This document shows positions 33,491-41,446 of a stretch of 64,000 nt of DNA, piece after piece. Below the pieces are notes generated by a model. The model was not told the origin of the DNA. It saw nothing but the letters and a program-made list of their open reading frames with translations, and ran no database searches. The position numbers and the translations under genes were made by a program. How positions within the stretch are numbered: the stretch's first letter is position 1; each line of letters opens with the position of its first letter. Origin of the DNA: Microbacterium sp. KUDC0406 (GTDB taxonomy: Bacteria > Actinomycetota > Actinomycetes > Actinomycetales > Microbacteriaceae); contig NZ_CP091138.1 of the NCBI RefSeq assembly GCF_021582875.1, forward strand, positions 2,170,001 to 2,234,000. Reading direction: 5' to 3'.

Positions 33491-34309
33491 TCACTTCGCG
33501 CTGAAGTACTTGTCGTAGATCTTGTCGTACTCGCCGTCGTCCTTGAGCGCCTTCAGCTGCTCATCGACCGCCTTGCGCAGAGCGTCCTTCTGGCCCTTAG
33601 CGAAGGCGAACCCGTACTGCTCGTCGGTGTTGTAGGTCTCGACGACCTTGTACGTCTTGTCGGCCTTCTCGTGCTCGATGTTCACCGGCAGGTCCTGCAG
33701 GATCGCGTCGATCTGCCCCGCCTGCAGGGCAGGCCACAGCACGCCGTCATCGGAGAACTGTGTGAGGGTGGCGCCCTTGGCGTTCTCCTTGGCGTAGTTC
33801 TCACCGGTGGTGCCCTGCTGCACGCCGACGTTCTTCCCGGAGAGGTCGTCGATGCTCTTGATACCGGAGTCGGTCCTCACGAGCAGGGACTGCAGCGAGT
33901 CGTAGTAGGGGGCCGAGAAGTCGATGTTCTTCTTGCGCTCGTCCGTGATCGTCATCGCCGACCCGCCCATGTCGCAGTTTCCGGCGAGCAGCGCTGTGCC
34001 CGACTGCAGGGCATCGAAGTTCGTGACGACGAACTCGGCCTTCAGGTCGAGCTTCTCGGCGATCGCGGTGAGGATGTCGACATCGAAGCCGGTGTAGCCC
34101 GAACCGCTCTCGTCGGGGTACTCGAAGGGCTTGTACGGAATATCCGAGCACACCGTCAGCGTGCCGGCAGTGACGAGCTCGTAGTCAGCACCGGCTGCGG
34201 GCTTGCCACCGTCGGAGCCGGAGTCCGGATTGCTCGCACATCCCGCGAGGGCGAGGGCGGCGACCGCTGCGACAGCGGCACCGAGGAGAAGAGGGCGGCG
34301 ACGGGTCAT
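33491..34309 (-). CDS. amino-acid-binding lipoprotein (SBP family 3)
   Basis: 272 residues. The lipoprotein signal ends ALAG-Cys near residue 24; the mature part has the family 3 pattern (TVCSDIPYKPFEY; FDVDILTAIAEKLDLKAEFV; KNVGVQQGTTGENYA; YGFAFAKGQKDALRKAVDEQL). ATG 34309 has GGAG six bases upstream and is preferred over GTG 34324. It is the first gene of the importer operon. The ligand is probably glutamate, glutamine or a basic amino acid; the sequence does not decide. Confidence 0.92.
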   Translation of the reverse strand: MTRRRPLLLGAAVAAVAALALAGCASNPDSGSDGGKPAAGADYELVTAGTLTVCSDIPYKPFEYPDESGSGYTGFDVDILTAIAEKLDLKAEFVVTNFDALQSGTALLAGNCDMGGSAMTITDERKKNIDFSAPYYDSLQSLLVRTDSGIKSIDDLSGKNVGVQQGTTGENYAKENAKGATLTQFSDDGVLWPALQAGQIDAILQDLPVNIEHEKADKTYKVVETYNTDEQYGFAFAKGQKDALRKAVDEQLKALKDDGEYDKIYDKYFSAK

Positions 34310-34343
34310 TGTCACTCCAAGCACGTTCGGGTTTCCCCGTTAT

Positions 34344-34371
34344 CGGGTGCATTCATCTTGCCATGCACCCG
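34344..34371 (-). other. hairpin in the 5' region of the amino-acid importer operon
   Basis: CGGGTGCAT and ATGCACCCG form a perfect 9-bp stem with a 10-base loop, 35 bp upstream of the binding-protein start. It could be a 5'-UTR structure or an operator; no known riboswitch was recognised. Confidence 0.35.
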
Positions 34372-34421
34372 CGACCTCGGTGAACGCATGACCTGACCGA
34401 TCGGTCACGATTGCGTTGCAG

Positions 34422-34721
34422 TCAGACCTCGAAGTCGACGGCGACGCGCGATGCCACGACCGAGCGGATGTAGCCCGCGGCCTCGACGTGCGCCGGATGC
34501 ACCTGGTACGCCTCCAGGTCGTCGGCGTTCTCGATGTCTGCGACGAGAGCGACATCCCAGTTCCCGTCGATCGGCACCGTGTTCGCCCCGGCGCGCACCG
34601 CGCGCAGCTGCGGGACCACGCCGTCGAGCGCGTTCAGACGGCGAGCCACCTCAGCGGCCTGCTCGACGCGCTCCGCGGCATCCTCGCTCGCGAGCCTCCA
34701 CATCACGACGTGACGGATCAC
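34422..34721 (-). CDS. Dabb (stress-responsive A/B barrel) family protein
   Basis: 99 residues, the full length of a single Dabb domain. It opens with MIRHVVMWRLA, the usual first strand with its histidine, and continues GNWDVALVADIENADDLEAYQVHPAH, the conserved centre. These dimeric barrels act as small enzymes or stress proteins; function here is unknown. It starts at GTG 34721, six bases after the thioredoxin-like gene stop, so it likely belongs to the same transcript. Confidence 0.85.
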   Translation of the reverse strand: MIRHVVMWRLASEDAAERVEQAAEVARRLNALDGVVPQLRAVRAGANTVPIDGNWDVALVADIENADDLEAYQVHPAHVEAAGYIRSVVASRVAVDFEV

Positions 34722-34727
34722 TTCGAC

Positions 34728-35012
34728 TCACTCCGTTCGCTCAGTACGAGCACTGGCCTTCTCCTCCAGTGCGTCGCGCAGCCGGTCGGGCGAGACCCGC
34801 CAGTGCGCATGGAACTCGCCGTCGATCAGCACGACGGGGATCTTCTCCCACCACAGCTCGTACAGCGCGGGGTCGTCCTCGATCGACGCCTCGACGATCT
34901 CGATGCTCTCGGCCGCGGCATCCGGCATCTGCGCGACGACCTGGTCGATCAGCTCCGAAGCGACCTCGCAGAGGTGGCAGTCCGGCTTGCCGATCAGGGT
35001 GATCGTGGTCAC
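34728..35012 (-). CDS. glutaredoxin/thioredoxin-like (DUF836 type) protein
   Basis: 94 residues with the redox motif KPDCHLC (Cys12, Cys15) directly after the first strand, then EKIPVVLIDGEFHAHWRVSPDRL containing the cis-proline. This is the pattern of glutaredoxin-family proteins of the DUF836/YruB type. The GTG at 35012 overlaps the rhodanese stop as GTGA. The last residues (ARTERTE) and the stop come from a degenerate family A repeat (34728-34750). Confidence 0.85.
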   Translation of the reverse strand: MTTITLIGKPDCHLCEVASELIDQVVAQMPDAAAESIEIVEASIEDDPALYELWWEKIPVVLIDGEFHAHWRVSPDRLRDALEEKASARTERTE

Positions 35013-35305
35013 GGCCTGTCGACCTGGCGGCCCTGGGCCCGCCACTCCGCGGTGCCGCCGTCGACGTTCGTGGCGTCGTAGCCGCGCGCCTCGAGCGCCT
35101 GCACGACGCGGGCCGAACGACCGCCCATCTCGCAGATCACGTGGAACGCCTCGGTCGGGAGCTCTTCGAGCCGGTCGCCCAGCTCGGACATCGGCAGGTT
35201 CACGGCACCGGGCACATGCCCGCCCGCGAACTCGTCGCGCTCGCGCACATCGATGAGCGGAGTCTCGCCGAGTGCGGCGAGCTGTTCGACGGTGATCGAC
35301 TTCAT
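35009..35305 (-). CDS. rhodanese-like domain protein
   Basis: 98 residues, one rhodanese domain: TPLIDVRERDEFAGGHVPGAVNLP and the active loop CEMGGRSAR, which keeps the persulfide-carrying cysteine. It may carry sulfane sulfur and pair with the coupled thioredoxin-like protein behind it. ATG 35305 is chosen because GAAGGA lies five bases before it, rather than the GTG at 35329. Confidence 0.88.
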   Translation of the reverse strand: MKSITVEQLAALGETPLIDVRERDEFAGGHVPGAVNLPMSELGDRLEELPTEAFHVICEMGGRSARVVQALEARGYDATNVDGGTAEWRAQGRQVDRP

Positions 35306-35335
35306 GTCGTCCTTCCGCGGCGCAGACACGAAGCG

Positions 35336-35361
35336 CCCCCTTCGACAGGCTCAGGGACCCA
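35336..35361. repeat. single family B repeat
   Basis: CCCTTCGACAGGCTCAGGGA lies between the rhodanese start and the bS22 stop. It matches the unit of the 38600-38702 array. Confidence 0.65.
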
Positions 35362-35388
35362 GTCGGGGGACGCTCGGTGTCGTGCCGC

Positions 35389-35487
35389 TTACTTCTTGTT
35401 GCGGCGCTGGTGGCGAGTCTTGCGAAGCAGCTTGCGGTGCTTCTTCTTCGCCATGCGCTTGCGGCGCTTCTTGATGACAGAACCCAC
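35389..35487 (-). CDS. bS22-type (AURKAIP1/COX24 domain) ribosomal peptide
   Basis: A 32-residue highly basic peptide starting MGSVIKKRRKRMAKKKHRKL and ending RKTRHQRRNKK. It matches the small actinobacterial proteins with the AURKAIP1/COX24 domain, of which the mycobacterial one was identified as 30S ribosomal protein bS22. It probably sits near the decoding centre of the small subunit. The GTG at 35487 follows AGAGG by five bases. It is next to a BldC-like gene, an arrangement common in actinobacteria. Confidence 0.9.
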   Translation of the reverse strand: MGSVIKKRRKRMAKKKHRKLLRKTRHQRRNKK

Positions 35488-35600
35488 GGGAACCTCTTTA
35501 CGTCAGGGGCTGGGCGTCGACTCTGCGGACACCCGGGAACGGGCATGGAAAATGCCCCGGTCGAGTCTAGCAAACCGACGGCGATGCCGGGAACGCACGG

Positions 35601-35792
35601 TCAGCCGGCGTCGGAGATGGGCCGCCGCAGCGCTTCGGCCACGGCGGACTCGGGGACGCGGTAGCTGCGACCGAAACGGATCGCGGGCAGCTCGCCGGCG
35701 TGCACCAGCCGGTACACGGTCATCTTCGAGACCCTCATCAGTTCGGCCACCTCGGCCACCGTGAGGAATCGGACGTCAGGAACATCGGGCAT
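35601..35792 (-). CDS. BldC-like small helix-turn-helix protein
   Basis: 63 residues consisting of one MerR/excisionase-type winged HTH: LTVAEVAELMRVSKMTVYRLVHAGEL followed by the wing IRFGRSYRVPESAV. BldC of Streptomyces has this size and binds DNA head to tail to control development; in non-sporulating actinobacteria its targets are not known. ATG 35792 is the only sensible start. It is upstream of the bS22 gene on the same strand, 113 bp away. Confidence 0.88.
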   Translation of the reverse strand: MPDVPDVRFLTVAEVAELMRVSKMTVYRLVHAGELPAIRFGRSYRVPESAVAEALRRPISDAG

Positions 35793-35894
35793 CCCACATA
35801 CCCCTTTCTGCTGATGCCCAACTCTAGAGCCGCGCTGCGACAGATGTAAACCTCTGTGACCCGTGTGATCGCTGTGACAACCGCAGCGGAGGTG

Positions 35895-36824
35895 TCATCT
35901 CTCCGCCCGGGCGGCGATGCCGGCGGCGATGTCCCGGCGCACCTGGCGCTCCTGCTTGCGCGCGGCGCGCAGCTCCTTCTCGGCCTCGCGCACGCGCTTC
36001 GCCGCCGCGCGGACGTGCTTGTCCGCGGTGAGCCTCGGGTCGTCATCGCGCAGCCACGGGGAGGGACCCGCATGCGCGCCGTCGCGGTCGAGCCCGGCGA
36101 TGTACGCCTCGACGCCCTCGAGGTAGCGTTCGATCGAGAACCGGAACGGGTCGTCATCGCGCAGGAACACTCCGGACTCGATGGCAGCGCGGAGCGCGGG
36201 GAACTCGGCGGCGGTGATCACCCGGTCGAAGAGTGCCGCCTCGCGGGCCGTGATCTCCTCGGGCGACAGTCCGCTGGTGCGCGCCTGCTCCGTGTACCCG
36301 GCGAGCACGGTGCCGTACCAGCGCGCCTGTCCGGTGCACGCGAGCGCCACGGCCAGGCGCTCCGACGGGTTCAGCGGAGTGTCGCCGAGCGCGTCGAGCG
36401 CGGAATCGAGCCACGCCGAGCTGTTCGGGGTGATCGGCGATCCGGTGATGGGCAGGGACAGGATCCACGGATGCCGCAGATAGATGAGCACCTGCGCCTC
36501 GAAGTACGCGCGCAGCCGAGCGCGCCAGCCGTCGTGCTCGCGGAGATCCTCGGGCGGGAGTCCTACCGCGTGCTCCTCCATGAGCAGCAGCAGATCGTCC
36601 TTCGCGCTGACGTAGCGGTACAGCGACATCGGGGTGAAGCCGAGCTTCGCGGCCACAGCCGCCATCGACACCGCACCGATGCCCTCGGCGTCGGCGAGCT
36701 CGACCGCGGCGTCGACGATCCGCTCCACGCTCATCTCGCGCTTGGGGCCGCGCTGGGGGTTCGCCGCGACGCCCCAGGCGAGGGCGATACCGCGCGGCAG
36801 CTCTTCGGGTTCGACGTCGGTCAT
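35895..36824 (-). CDS. TetR/AcrR-family regulator (TetR_C) of the ABC exporter
   Basis: 309 residues. The HTH lies at about residues 32-75 (SVERIVDAAVELADAEGIGAV ... FTPMSLYRYVSAKDDL) after a 30-residue lead. The ligand domain is of the TetR_C type. A charged helix rich in Arg, Lys and Glu (about residues 265-309) makes the protein longer than the usual 200 residues and may be a coiled coil. It is divergent from a drug-type ABC exporter and probably represses it and itself through sites in 36825-36909. Confidence 0.88.
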   Translation of the reverse strand: MTDVEPEELPRGIALAWGVAANPQRGPKREMSVERIVDAAVELADAEGIGAVSMAAVAAKLGFTPMSLYRYVSAKDDLLLLMEEHAVGLPPEDLREHDGWRARLRAYFEAQVLIYLRHPWILSLPITGSPITPNSSAWLDSALDALGDTPLNPSERLAVALACTGQARWYGTVLAGYTEQARTSGLSPEEITAREAALFDRVITAAEFPALRAAIESGVFLRDDDPFRFSIERYLEGVEAYIAGLDRDGAHAGPSPWLRDDDPRLTADKHVRAAAKRVREAEKELRAARKQERQVRRDIAAGIAARAER

Positions 36825-36850
36825 GCTCGCAATCCTATGGTTGTGTACCT

Positions 36851-36892
36851 TGTAAACAGTATGTTACGGTCATAAACAGTTTTATACGTATA
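36851..36892. promoter_or_regulatory. AT-rich divergent control region with palindromes
   Basis: The spacer between the TetR gene and the exporter contains the perfect palindrome TATACGTATA (36883-36892) and the imperfect GTAAACAGTATGTTAC (36852-36867). Both could be TetR operators. The region is much more AT-rich than the surroundings. Confidence 0.45.
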
Positions 36893-36909
36893 CAGAAAGG
36901 AACGCCGAG

Positions 36910-37797
36910 ATGAATCCCGCCATCGATGTCCGTGACCTTCGGGTCTCGTTCGGCACGCACACCGTGCTCGGCGGCCTCGACCTCGAGGTCGCACCGGGCG
37001 AGGTGTACGCGCTGCTCGGCCCCAACGGGGCCGGCAAGACCACCGCGATCTCCGTACTCACCACGCTGCTCGCCGCGACGTCGGGCACCGTCCGCGTGGC
37101 CGGCCACGACGTGGCATCCGATCCCGTCGAGGTGCGCCGGCGCATCGCGCTCACCGGTCAGAGCGCCGCGGTCGACGACATGCTCACCGCCGCCGAGAAC
37201 CTCGTCATGCTCGGGCGCCTGTCCGGACTGTCGCCTCGCTCCGCCCGCGCCAGGGCCGACGAGCTGCTCGCGCGCTTCTCGCTGACGGATGCCGCAGCGA
37301 AGCGCGTGAAGTCCTTCTCCGGCGGCATGCGCCGCCGCCTCGACCTGGCCCTCAGCTTCGTCGTCGTCCCCGAGGTGCTCTTCCTCGACGAGCCGACCAC
37401 CGGAGTCGACCCGCGCAGCCGGCTCGATCTGTGGGAGATGATCCGCACGCTCGCCGACGCCGGCACCACGGTCTTCCTCACCACGCAGTACCTCGAGGAG
37501 GCCGATCTGCTCGCCGATCGCGTCGCGATCCTCGACGGCGGACGGATCATCGAGACCGGCACGCCGGCGCAGCTGAAGGCGCTGGTCGGCAGCGACACCG
37601 TCGTGCTGCACGGTGCGGACGGCGTCGTGCTCGAGGAGATCCCCACCGACGGCAGCGTCGCGGCGCTGCGCCTCGCGCTCGACCAGGCGGATGCCGCGGC
37701 CTCCGTCACCCTGCACCGTCCGACGCTGGACGACGTGTTCCTCACCCTCACCGGTGCGCCTCGCGAAGACGCCCGCATCCCCCAGGAGATCGCATGA
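36910..37797 (+). CDS. drug-type ABC transporter ATPase (DrrA family)
   Basis: 295 residues. Walker A GPNGAGKT at residues 37-44, signature SFSGGMRRRLDLALS, Walker B VLFLDEPTTGVD and switch histidine replaced in the usual H-loop position by Gln (FLTTQYLEEADLLADR), as is common in the DrrA group. The C-terminal DrrA extension ends with LHRPTLDDVFLTLTG. It drives export of hydrophobic compounds with the coupled permease. The ATG is preceded by AAAGGA. It overlaps the permease gene as ATGA. Confidence 0.93.
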   Translation: MNPAIDVRDLRVSFGTHTVLGGLDLEVAPGEVYALLGPNGAGKTTAISVLTTLLAATSGTVRVAGHDVASDPVEVRRRIALTGQSAAVDDMLTAAENLVMLGRLSGLSPRSARARADELLARFSLTDAAAKRVKSFSGGMRRRLDLALSFVVVPEVLFLDEPTTGVDPRSRLDLWEMIRTLADAGTTVFLTTQYLEEADLLADRVAILDGGRIIETGTPAQLKALVGSDTVVLHGADGVVLEEIPTDGSVAALRLALDQADAAASVTLHRPTLDDVFLTLTGAPREDARIPQEIA

Positions 37798-38597
37798 CCG
37801 CCACCGCCGCTCCCCTCGTGCTGCCCGCTCCCCGGCCACGCATCCGCGGCTTCGCCGCCGAGCGCGTGTTCGTGCGACGCAGCCTGCTGCAGTCCCTCCG
37901 CGACGGCGAGTCGCTGAGCATGTCGATCATGCTGCCGGTCACGCTCATGCTGCTGTTCACCTTCGTGTTCGGCGGCGCGATGCAGACCGAGGGGAACTAC
38001 GTCGACTACGTCGTCCCCGGCATCATCCTGCTGTGCGCGGGGTTCGGCGCCGCGACCACGGCGACCTACGTCTCGCGCGACATGACCACCGGCATCATCG
38101 ACCGGTTCCGCACGATGCCACTGCGGGCCGGGGCCGTGCTGACCGGCCACGTGGTCGCCAGCCTGGTGCGCAACCTGGTCGCCACCGCCGTCGTGATCGG
38201 CGTGGCGCTGCTGCTCGGCTTCCACCCCACCGCGAACGTCGCGGGCTGGATCGCCGCCGGCGCGGTGATCGCGCTGTACATCCTCGCGATCACCTACCTC
38301 TACGCGGCGATCGGCCTCGCGGCCGGGAGTCCGGAGGCGGCGGCCGGATACGGCTTCATCCTCATGTTCCTGCCGTACCTGTCCAGCGCGTTCGTGCCGA
38401 TCGACACGATGCCGTCCTGGCTGCAGTGGATCGCCACCTACCAGCCGGTCACGCCCATCATCGAGACCATCCGCGCTCTGCTCATGGGCACCGATCCCGG
38501 CGTTCAGCCGGCCTGGGCTCTCGGCTGGTGCATCGCGATCATCGCGGTCGCCGCCCTCTGGGGCGCCTGGCTGTTCGGGCGGCGCCGGCGCGGCTGA
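37794..38597 (+). CDS. ABC-2 type transporter permease (DrrB family)
   Basis: 267 residues with six helices. The ABC-2 signature is in GNYVDYVVPGIILLCAGFGAATTATYVSRDM and the later FILMFLPYLSSAFVPIDTMPSWLQW block. With the preceding ATPase it forms a daunorubicin-resistance-type exporter under TetR control. The gene start overlaps the ATPase stop. Immediately after the stop comes a family B repeat array. Confidence 0.93.
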   Translation: MTATAAPLVLPAPRPRIRGFAAERVFVRRSLLQSLRDGESLSMSIMLPVTLMLLFTFVFGGAMQTEGNYVDYVVPGIILLCAGFGAATTATYVSRDMTTGIIDRFRTMPLRAGAVLTGHVVASLVRNLVATAVVIGVALLLGFHPTANVAGWIAAGAVIALYILAITYLYAAIGLAAGSPEAAAGYGFILMFLPYLSSAFVPIDTMPSWLQWIATYQPVTPIIETIRALLMGTDPGVQPAWALGWCIAIIAVAALWGAWLFGRRRRG

Positions 38598-38599
38598 GG

Positions 38600-38702
38600 C
38601 CCTTCGACAGGCTCAGCCCTTCGACAGGCTCAGCCCTTCGACAGGCTCAGCCCTTCGACAGGCTCAGGGACCCAGTCCGCTGGGTCGCTGAGCCTGTCGA
38701 AG
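38600..38702. repeat. family B array: four tandem 17-bp units plus one inverted unit
   Basis: CCCTTCGACAGGCTCAG is repeated exactly four times (38600-38667, period 17). The inverted copy GCTGAGCCTGTCGAAG lies at 38687-38702, so the last direct unit pairs with it around GGACCCA/TGGGTC. The array fills the gap between the convergent exporter and arsR genes and probably terminates both. Confidence 0.85.
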
Positions 38703-38706
38703 CGCG

Positions 38707-39117
38707 CTACGCGCCCAGTCGCTTGAGCGCGTTGGTGACGACGTGCCTCGCGGATGCCGCGGCGCGGCCGACGACCTCGGCCGCGTGCGCGGCGCCGTCG
38801 GGCAGGGGCAGCAGATCGATGTCGGGCGCCTGGTCGCCGAACGCGTCGACCAGGAACGGCACCAGCCAGTCGTCGACCTGCTCGAGCGGCGCGACAGAGA
38901 TGCTGTAGAACCGACGCTGACCGTCTTCGCGGACCGTCACGAGGTCGGCGTCGCGGAGCACCTTCAGGTGCTTCGACACGGTGGGCTGGCTCACCCCGAG
39001 CTCGCTCACGATCTCGGTGACGCTGGTGCCGCCGTCATCTTCGTTCTCACGACGCAGCAGGAGCTGGAGGATGTCGCGCCTCGTGCCGTCCGCGATCACG
39101 TCGAAGATGTCCGTCAT
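38707..39117 (-). CDS. ArsR-family transcriptional regulator
   Basis: 136 residues. A winged HTH occupies the first 90: MTDIFDVIADGTRRDILQLL, then SELGVSQPTVSKHLKVLRDADLV and the wing VREDGQRRFYSI. No CxC-type metal site is seen, so it is more likely a non-metal regulator. The C-terminal 40 residues (VGRAAASARHVVTNALKRL) are lineage specific. ATG 39117 is chosen; it is divergent from trkH. Confidence 0.88.
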   Translation of the reverse strand: MTDIFDVIADGTRRDILQLLLRRENEDDGGTSVTEIVSELGVSQPTVSKHLKVLRDADLVTVREDGQRRFYSISVAPLEQVDDWLVPFLVDAFGDQAPDIDLLPLPDGAAHAAEVVGRAAASARHVVTNALKRLGA

Positions 39118-39239
39118 GTGTTCAGGGTAGCCCGCGTGCTGGGCCTCGCCTAGCCTGCCGGGGCCCAGCGGTCCCACGGAGTACCATGACGGAGGTCCGG
39201 CGGGCACCTCCGCCCGGAGCGCAGACGGAGAGGGTCCCG

Positions 39240-40670
39240 ATGTCGAGCAGCGTGCCGGCATCCGTCTCCCGCGTCTCCCTGCGCGGGCTGGGACGCCAGC
39301 TGCGCCACTTCGTCACCTCGTCGCCCTCCCGCTTCGCGATCGTCGTCTTCGCCCTGCTGATCCTGCTGTGGACCACACTGCTGTCGCTGCCCATCGCCTC
39401 GGCCGCCGGCACCGTCACCGATCTCAGCGACGCGCTCTTCACCGCCGTCTCGACCATCTGCGTCACCGGTCTTTCCACGGTCGACATGAGCAACCACTGG
39501 TCGCCGTTCGGGCACGTCGTCGTCTTCGTCGGCGTGAACATCGGCGGCATGGGCGTGCTCACCCTGGCATCGCTCATGGGCATGGTGATCTCGAAGAGGC
39601 TCGGCCTGAGCGCGAAGCTGATGGCCGCCGGCGACACGAACCCGCTGCGCGCGCACGGCGGTGCCGTCAACGAGAGCCAGACCGTGCGCCTCGGCGAAGT
39701 CGGACAACTGCTCACCACCGTCGCGATCTCGGCCCTCATCATCGAGGTCGGCATCGCGGTGCTGCTCTACCCGGCGCTGGTGCTGGCAGGCGTCGACCCG
39801 GTGTCCGCGCTCTGGGAGGCGCCGTACTTCGCAGCCATGTCGTTCACGAACACCGGATTCGCCCCGAACGACGGCGGCGTCGCGGTGTTCGCCGATGACT
39901 ACCTGGTGCTGATCCTCCTGATGGCCGGCGTGTTCCTGGGCAGCATCGGCTTCCCGGTGATCTACTCCCTCGCCAAGCACTACTGGCACGTGAAGCGCTG
40001 GTCCCTGCACGCCAAGCTCACCCTCGTCACGACCGTGCTGCTCTTCTTCATCGGCGCCGGGGTGTTCCTGCTACTGGAGTACGGCAATCCGCGCACGTTC
40101 GGGTCGATGGATGCCGTCGACACCACCGTGCAGGCCTTCTTCCTGTCGGCGATGACCAGATCGGGCGGCTTCAACGTCATCGACATGAACGATCTGAACG
40201 GGTCGTCGATGCTCGTCGCGTGCATGCTGATGTTCGTCGGCGGCGGCTCGGCGTCCACCGCGGGCGGCATCAAGGTGACGACCCTCGCCGTGCTCGCGAT
40301 CGCGGTGTGGTCCGAGGCCAAGGGACGCCAGTCGGTGCAGGTGTTCGGCCGGAGGATCCCCAGCGACGTGCAGCGCGTGGCGCTCAGCGTCGTCGCCTGG
40401 GGCGCCACGATCGTCGCGCTCTCGACCGTCGCGATCACGCAGATCACCAAGGACGACGTGATCGACGTGCTCTTCGACGTGATCTCGGCGTTCGGCACCG
40501 TGGGCCTCACCTCCGGGGTCACGGAGACCCTGCCGGACGCCGCGTCGTACGTCCTCGCGGCGACCATCTTCATGGGACGCGTTGGTACAGTGACACTCGC
40601 CGCGGCGGTCGCCGCGACCTCCAGATCGCAGCTCTACTCGCTGCCCGTCGAAAGGCCGATCGTTGGTTGA
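39240..40670 (+). CDS. trkH: TrkH-family potassium uptake membrane subunit
   Basis: 476 residues from ATG 39240, which has AGAGGG five bases upstream; an ATG at 39186 in the same frame would add 18 residues. The four P-loop-like selectivity segments of TrkH/KtrB are visible: AVSTICVTGLSTVD, AMSFTNTGFAPND, AMTRSGGFNVIDM and AFGTVGLTSGVTE. The membrane protein lets K+ in and is gated by the cytoplasmic RCK subunit encoded directly behind it (8-bp overlap). Confidence 0.92.
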   Translation: MSSSVPASVSRVSLRGLGRQLRHFVTSSPSRFAIVVFALLILLWTTLLSLPIASAAGTVTDLSDALFTAVSTICVTGLSTVDMSNHWSPFGHVVVFVGVNIGGMGVLTLASLMGMVISKRLGLSAKLMAAGDTNPLRAHGGAVNESQTVRLGEVGQLLTTVAISALIIEVGIAVLLYPALVLAGVDPVSALWEAPYFAAMSFTNTGFAPNDGGVAVFADDYLVLILLMAGVFLGSIGFPVIYSLAKHYWHVKRWSLHAKLTLVTTVLLFFIGAGVFLLLEYGNPRTFGSMDAVDTTVQAFFLSAMTRSGGFNVIDMNDLNGSSMLVACMLMFVGGGSASTAGGIKVTTLAVLAIAVWSEAKGRQSVQVFGRRIPSDVQRVALSVVAWGATIVALSTVAITQITKDDVIDVLFDVISAFGTVGLTSGVTETLPDAASYVLAATIFMGRVGTVTLAAAVAATSRSQLYSLPVERPIVG

Positions 40671-41334
40671 GATCGTGCGGGGTGACGCCCCGGTGCTCGT
40701 CATCGGACTCGGACGCTTCGGCGCGGCCTGCGCCGGCGAGCTGGACCGACTCGACCGCGAGGTGCTGGCGATCGACGCCGACCTCGAGCTGGTGCAGAAG
40801 TGGTCGGAGCGGGTCACGCACACCGTGCAGGCCGACGCCCGCAACCTCGACGCGCTGCGGCAGATCGGCGCGCAGGACTTCCAGGTGGCAGTGGTCGCCG
40901 TGGGATCGCTGATCGAGGCATCCGTGCTGATCACCGCGAACCTCGTCGACCTGAAGATCCCGCAGATCTGGGCGAAGGCGGTGTCGCAGTCGCATGGCAA
41001 GATCCTCGCTCGCGTGGGCGCGAACCACGTCATCTATCCGGAGCGCGAGGCAGGCGAGCGCGTCGCGCACCTGGTCTCGGGCCGCATGCTCGACTTCATC
41101 CGCTTCGACGACGACTTCGTGCTGGCCAAGATGTACCCGCCGAAGTTCATCCGCGGCGTGCAGTTGAACGAGTCCGGCGTCCGCACCAAGTACAGCGTGA
41201 CCGTGGTCGGCGTGAAGAGTCCCGGCAAGCCGTTCCGCTACGCCGAGGCCGACACCGTGGTGACCAACCACGACCTCATCATCGTCTCGGGCACCAACAG
41301 CGACATCGAGAGGTTCGCCGGCCTCGACCGCTGA
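40663..41334 (+). CDS. trkA: TrkA-family potassium uptake regulatory subunit
   Basis: 223 residues: an N-terminal RCK_N Rossmann domain with the nucleotide motif VLVIGLGRFGAACAGEL and Asp of AIDADLELVQ, then an RCK_C domain (about residues 135-220). It forms a ring under TrkH and opens it on ATP or NADH binding. The TTG at 40663 has GAAAGG seven bases upstream and overlaps trkH, so translation is coupled; a GTG at 40675 is possible. Confidence 0.9.
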   Translation: MVEIVRGDAPVLVIGLGRFGAACAGELDRLDREVLAIDADLELVQKWSERVTHTVQADARNLDALRQIGAQDFQVAVVAVGSLIEASVLITANLVDLKIPQIWAKAVSQSHGKILARVGANHVIYPEREAGERVAHLVSGRMLDFIRFDDDFVLAKMYPPKFIRGVQLNESGVRTKYSVTVVGVKSPGKPFRYAEADTVVTNHDLIIVSGTNSDIERFAGLDR

Positions 41335-41351
41335 CCGGGCTCGTCCCCCTC

Positions 41352-41446
41352 CGGTCGTTGAGCGAGGGAGCGTGCGACCGAGACGAAACGCTCTCCGCTC
41401 AGCTGGCGCGTTTCGTCTCGCCCCTCCGTCGCTGGCTCAACGACCT
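41352..41446. repeat. family A palindrome between trkA and proC
   Basis: GGTCGTTGAGCGAGGGAGCG ... GAGACGAAACG (41353-41390) faces its degenerate complement CGTTTCGTCTCGCCCC ... GGCTCAACGACC (41409-41445). The proC stop codon TGA (41437-41439) lies inside the right arm. Confidence 0.7.
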
